Shown: positions 31,798 through 34,847 of the stretch, one piece after another
Numbering within the stretch: position 1 is the stretch's first letter
How the letters are laid out: every line of letters begins with the position of its first letter
Assembly: GCA_028288765.1 (NCBI GenBank)
Contig: JAQGHQ010000291.1
Span: 1-34,847, forward strand
From: Gemmataceae bacterium
Lineage (GTDB): Bacteria; Planctomycetota; Planctomycetia; Gemmatales; Gemmataceae
Reading direction: 5' to 3'
DNA length: 34,847 bases
Made by a program: the position numbers and the translations under genes
Notes under the pieces: model-generated
Databases searched by the model: none
The model's input: the letters and a program-made list of their open reading frames with translations, nothing else
What the model was told of the DNA's origin: nothing

Positions 31798-33441
31798 GTG
31801 AACACAACTCGGATCCGCACTCTCACCCGTCGGCTGGCCGCCCCGCCCGACCGGAGCGCCAGGCCGAGCGCCGACGCCGACCTCCTCACCCGGTTCCTCG
31901 ACGCACACGACGAGGCCGCGTTCGAAGTCCTCGTCGCCCGGCACTTGCCGGCCGTGCGGGCGGTCTGCCGGTCCCTCCTTCGCGACCCGAACGACGTGGA
32001 CGACGCGACCCAAGCCACCTTCCTCGTGCTGGTCCGGCGGGCCGCCGCGGTGCGGAACCGCAACGCCCTCGGCGGGTGGCTGTGCCGCGTGGCGTGGCGA
32101 ACCGCCAACCGGCTCCGGGCGGCAAACGTCAGGCGGGCGGCCGGACGGATACCCGGTCTCGACCCGGACGCGACCCCCGCCCGGCCGACTCCGTCGGACG
32201 GGGGAGACGTGGACGTCGCCACGGTCCTTGAGGACGAGGTCCGCCTTCTGCCGGAAAAGTACCGGCTCGCGGTCCTGACCTGCTATGCCGGGGGCACACC
32301 GACCGCCGAAGCCGCCGCGCGTCTCGGCTGGCCGAAAGGGACGCTGCTGACCCGGCTGGCGTGGGCCCGGCGGCGGTTGCGCGACCGCCTGGCGCGGCGG
32401 GGTGTGACGCTCGCCGGCGGGTTCGTGGGGGCATTCGCCGCCCGCTCCGGCCCGGCCGGAGCTGCGCTCCTGGCCGGCCGAATCACCCCGGCGGCGGTGG
32501 CGGTGGCGTGCGGCGACCCGGTCGCCAAGGAACTGGTTTCGGAACGCGTTCGATCTCTCACGGAAGGAGTGGTACGCACGATGATCGGCACGAAACTGAA
32601 AGCCGCGGTCGGGATCGGGTTCCTGGCCGTCGCCCTGCTCGGGCTGGGGCTCGGGCGGTTGACGGTCGGCACCGCCGACGCGGCCGGGCCCGGCGACAAG
32701 AAACTACCGCCTACCTCCGCTCTCGCGGCTGTCGCACCCGCCGCACCCGAGGCGAAGGAGAAAGCCGCTCCCGCCGACGCGGACCGGGTGGAAGCCCCAC
32801 CGGCGGCCCCCGGGAACGACCTCGTCGTCCGCCGGCCGCTCGGCAGCTATACCCGGGAGGTGGCCGGGTACGGGAAGGCGACGTTAACCTTCACCGAGAA
32901 CCGGCTTCATCTCGTGGCAACCGTCCGGATCGACAAGGTCTCGTTCACGGTCTCGGCCGACGCCGACTACACCATGAACCGGGAGAGCATGGTCTACGGG
33001 ATCATCACCGGGGCGGACGTGTCGGGCCCGTTCGACGCGGACGAGGGGGCCGAGATTGCCCTGATCGCCGGAGCGGCGACCGACATGCCGTTCGCCTTCC
33101 GGGTGCGGGCCGATGAGGACGCGATCACGATCAAGGACATCAAATTCGGCCCATTCGGCTCTCCCCTTCTTGCCGAGGTGTTCGGCGGAAAGGGAGAAGA
33201 CAAGCAGTTACTACTCATCACCAGCATCATCGGCGGGAAGTATAAGGTCGACCCGCACCCGGAGCGGATCCAGATGCCCCCGCCGCAGCCACTAAAGACG
33301 ATCCCAGACGGACCGGCCCCCAAGTTGAAGCGGCAACGGGTCACTACTTCGACCGCAATCGGGTTCCCGCCCACGCCCCCGGGATCTGTGGTCGGACCCG
33401 TCGCGGGTCCCGCCTTCCTGCCGCCCGCCGGCAATCCGTAG
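31798..33441 (+). CDS. Membrane-tethered ECF sigma factor with exported domain
   Basis: 547 residues. Sigma region 2 about 28-105 (DADLLTRFLDAHDEAAFEVL, RDPNDVDDATQATFLVLVRR, GGWLCRVAWRTANRLR) and region 4 about 145-200 (LPEKYRLAVLTCYAGGTPTA, RLGWPKGTLLTRLAWARRRL). A membrane helix follows at about 268-288 (AAVGIGFLAVALLGLGLG), then an alanine/proline linker and an exported domain of about 240 residues (SYTREVAGYGKATLTFTENR and on) ending in a proline-rich tail. The sigma factor and a signal-receiving part are thus one chain, with no separate anti-sigma gene beside it. GTG at 31798 is chosen (GGAGG at 31789-31793, spacing only four; an in-frame GTG at 31777 is possible). How the sigma part would be released is unknown. 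Confidence 0.88.
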   Translation: MNTTRIRTLTRRLAAPPDRSARPSADADLLTRFLDAHDEAAFEVLVARHLPAVRAVCRSLLRDPNDVDDATQATFLVLVRRAAAVRNRNALGGWLCRVAWRTANRLRAANVRRAAGRIPGLDPDATPARPTPSDGGDVDVATVLEDEVRLLPEKYRLAVLTCYAGGTPTAEAAARLGWPKGTLLTRLAWARRRLRDRLARRGVTLAGGFVGAFAARSGPAGAALLAGRITPAAVAVACGDPVAKELVSERVRSLTEGVVRTMIGTKLKAAVGIGFLAVALLGLGLGRLTVGTADAAGPGDKKLPPTSALAAVAPAAPEAKEKAAPADADRVEAPPAAPGNDLVVRRPLGSYTREVAGYGKATLTFTENRLHLVATVRIDKVSFTVSADADYTMNRESMVYGIITGADVSGPFDADEGAEIALIAGAATDMPFAFRVRADEDAITIKDIKFGPFGSPLLAEVFGGKGEDKQLLLITSIIGGKYKVDPHPERIQMPPPQPLKTIPDGPAPKLKRQRVTTSTAIGFPPTPPGSVVGPVAGPAFLPPAGNP

Positions 33442-33446
33442 AGACG

Positions 33447-33478
33447 AAAACGCCCGCCCGGAAATCCGGGCGGGCGTT
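33447..33478. terminator. Bidirectional terminator, 13-bp stem
   Basis: AACGCCCGCCCGG (33449-33461) pairs perfectly with CCGGGCGGGCGTT (33466-33478), loop AAAT. On the minus strand TTTT follows the stem, so it is a good terminator for pyruvate phosphate dikinase; it also lies just past the sigma factor stop. Confidence 0.85.
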
Positions 33479-33499
33479 GGGGATTCGCTCCCGATTGGA

Positions 33500-34847
33500 T
33501 TACTTGTTCCCTTCGGCCTTCTGCCCGAGGGCCGCCTGGGCGGCGGCCAGGCGGGCGATCGGCACCCGGAACGGCGAACAGCTCACGTAATCCATCCCCA
33601 CCGTGTGGCAGAAGTGGACGCTGTCCGGGTCGCCGCCGTGCTCCCCGCAGATGCCCACCTTCAGGTGCTGCCCGTGCTTCGCCTGGCGGCTCGCCCGGCC
33701 CTTCTGGATGCCCATGTCGATCAGCTGCCCGACCCCCTTCACGTCGATCGACTGGAACGGGTCGACCGGGAGGATCTTCTCCTTCAGGTAGGTCGGCATG
33801 AAGCCCTTGATGTCGTCCCGGCTGAACCCGAACGTCATCTGGGTCAGGTCGTTCGTCCCGAACGAGAAGAACTCGGCCTCGACAGCGATCTCGTCGGCGG
33901 TCAGGGCCGCCCGGGGCAGCTCGATCATGGTGCCGATCTGGTACTCGACCTTCACCCCGGCCCTGGTCATGCACTCCTCGGCCACCGCGATCGCCCGCTT
34001 CTTCAGAAGGACGAGTTCCTCGAGGACGCCGACGAGCGGGATCATGATCTCGGGCAACACGCTCTTGCCCTTCTTCTTCACCTCGATGGCGGCCTCGATG
34101 ATCGCCTGGACCTGCATGTCGCCGATTTCCGGGAAGACGATCGGCAGCCGGCAGCCCCGGAACCCCATCATCGGGTTCATCTCGTGCAGCTCGTCCACCC
34201 GCTCGAAGATCTTCTCGACGCTCACCCCGATCTGCTTGGCGACCGTCTCGGCCCCGGCCCGGTTGTCCTTCTGCGGGAGGAACTCGTGGAGCGGCGGGTC
34301 GAGCAGCCGGATGGTGACCGGCAGCCCGGCCATCGCCTCGAAGATCCCGACGAAATCGGCCTTCTGGAACGGCTCGATCTTGGCCAGGGCCTTTTTCCGG
34401 CCTTCCACGGTGGTGGCGAGGATCATCTCGCGGACGGCGGCGATCCGGTCCTCGCCGAAGAACATGTGCTCGGTCCGGCACAGCCCGATCCCCTCGGCCC
34501 CGAACTCCCGGGCCTTGGCGGCGTCGGCCGGGGTGTCGGCGTTCGTCCGGATCTTCAGCTTCCGGGCCTTGTCCGCCCACTGCATCAGGGTGGCGAAGTC
34601 CCCGGTCATGGTCGGGGCGATGGTTTCCACCTTGCCGATCATCACGTCGCCGGTGGTGCCGTTGATCGTCAGGAAGTCCCCGGCCTTGACGAGGTGGCCG
34701 GCGATCGTGACCGTCTGGGCGGCCTCATCAATCTTGACCGCCTCGCAGCCGACGACGCACGGCTTGCCCCAGCCGCGGGCGACGACGGCGGCGTGGCTCG
34801 CCTTCCCGCCGGTGCTGGTGAGGATCCCCTTCGCCAGGTGCATCCCG
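33500..34847 (-). CDS. ppdK: Pyruvate phosphate dikinase, C-terminal half (partial)
   Basis: Interconverts pyruvate, ATP and phosphate with phosphoenolpyruvate, AMP and pyrophosphate. The window edge cuts the 5' side, so only the last half (about 449 residues of some 890) is seen. It opens in the phosphohistidine domain: GILTSTGGKASHAAVVARGW holds the phosphorylated histidine, followed by GKPCVVGC. The PEP-binding barrel follows: GIGLCRTEHMFF, MMGFRGCRLPI, IEVKKKGKSVLPEIMIPLVG, FFSFGTNDLTQMTFGFSRDD, GICGEHGGDPDS (catalytic cysteine) and DYVSCSPFRVPIARLAAAQA at the end. Because pyrophosphate-linked enzymes can act in glycolysis, it may serve either direction. Its terminator lies at 33447-33478. 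Confidence 0.96.
   Translation of the reverse strand, partial: GMHLAKGILTSTGGKASHAAVVARGWGKPCVVGCEAVKIDEAAQTVTIAGHLVKAGDFLTINGTTGDVMIGKVETIAPTMTGDFATLMQWADKARKLKIRTNADTPADAAKAREFGAEGIGLCRTEHMFFGEDRIAAVREMILATTVEGRKKALAKIEPFQKADFVGIFEAMAGLPVTIRLLDPPLHEFLPQKDNRAGAETVAKQIGVSVEKIFERVDELHEMNPMMGFRGCRLPIVFPEIGDMQVQAIIEAAIEVKKKGKSVLPEIMIPLVGVLEELVLLKKRAIAVAEECMTRAGVKVEYQIGTMIELPRAALTADEIAVEAEFFSFGTNDLTQMTFGFSRDDIKGFMPTYLKEKILPVDPFQSIDVKGVGQLIDMGIQKGRASRQAKHGQHLKVGICGEHGGDPDSVHFCHTVGMDYVSCSPFRVPIARLAAAQAALGQKAEGNK

Overview
This is a GC-rich chromosomal segment that looks like a Gemmataceae-type planctomycete. The reasons are: long alanine/lysine-rich tails on ribosomal proteins S16 and L19; an ECF sigma factor that continues through a membrane segment into an exported domain; an omega subunit directly behind guanylate kinase; ExbD proteins carrying an N-terminal GYF-like domain; prenyltransferase-repeat secreted proteins; and palindromic repeats in many gaps between genes. 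The assignment rests on gene content and memory of the group, not on a database search. No tRNA, rRNA or CRISPR array was seen.

Layout. 1-960: no convincing gene, one long inverted repeat, then a promoter for rpsP. 961-3195: translation operon rpsP-trmD-rplS-yraN (rimM is absent). 3330-4595: tyrS, convergent with a secreted M20 metallopeptidase (4661-6082, minus), with a perfect hairpin between them. 6417-6611: small conserved-looking protein. 6730-8492 (minus): zinc/manganese-type ABC importer made of a lipoprotein and an ATPase, with no permease gene and a candidate operator overlapping its promoter. 8663-9742: secreted prenyltransferase-repeat protein. 9892-10635: hisA. 10947-13097: an EF-G paralogue with altered G motifs. 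13390-16734: ExbB, two ExbD proteins with GYF-like N-termini, and a convergent membrane-anchored exported protein in the place a TonB-like partner would hold. 16735-17199: an orphan terminator, a palindromic repeat and a 130-bp MITE-like element. 17200-19247: a secreted trypsin-like protease whose reading frame breaks at a GTGA junction before two further domains. 19501-21462 (minus): dnaK. 21970-25066: pheA, DAHP synthase and tpiA. 25215-27511: secG, yicC, gmk and rpoZ. 27724-29310: membrane protein of unknown function. 29569-30846: ribBA. 30856-31605 (minus): unrecognised MCCF-start protein. 31798-33441: membrane-tethered ECF sigma factor. 33500-34847 (minus): 3' half of pyruvate phosphate dikinase, cut by the window edge.

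Most of the window is housekeeping: translation, aromatic amino acid entry (DAHP synthase plus chorismate mutase/prephenate dehydratase), triose metabolism, secretion, GTP-linked genes and riboflavin synthesis. The parts that deserve attention are the GYF-ExbD energy-transduction cluster, the split protease, the regulated metal importer without a permease, the tethered sigma factor with its heptamer-rich divergent control region, and the set of palindromic elements between genes.
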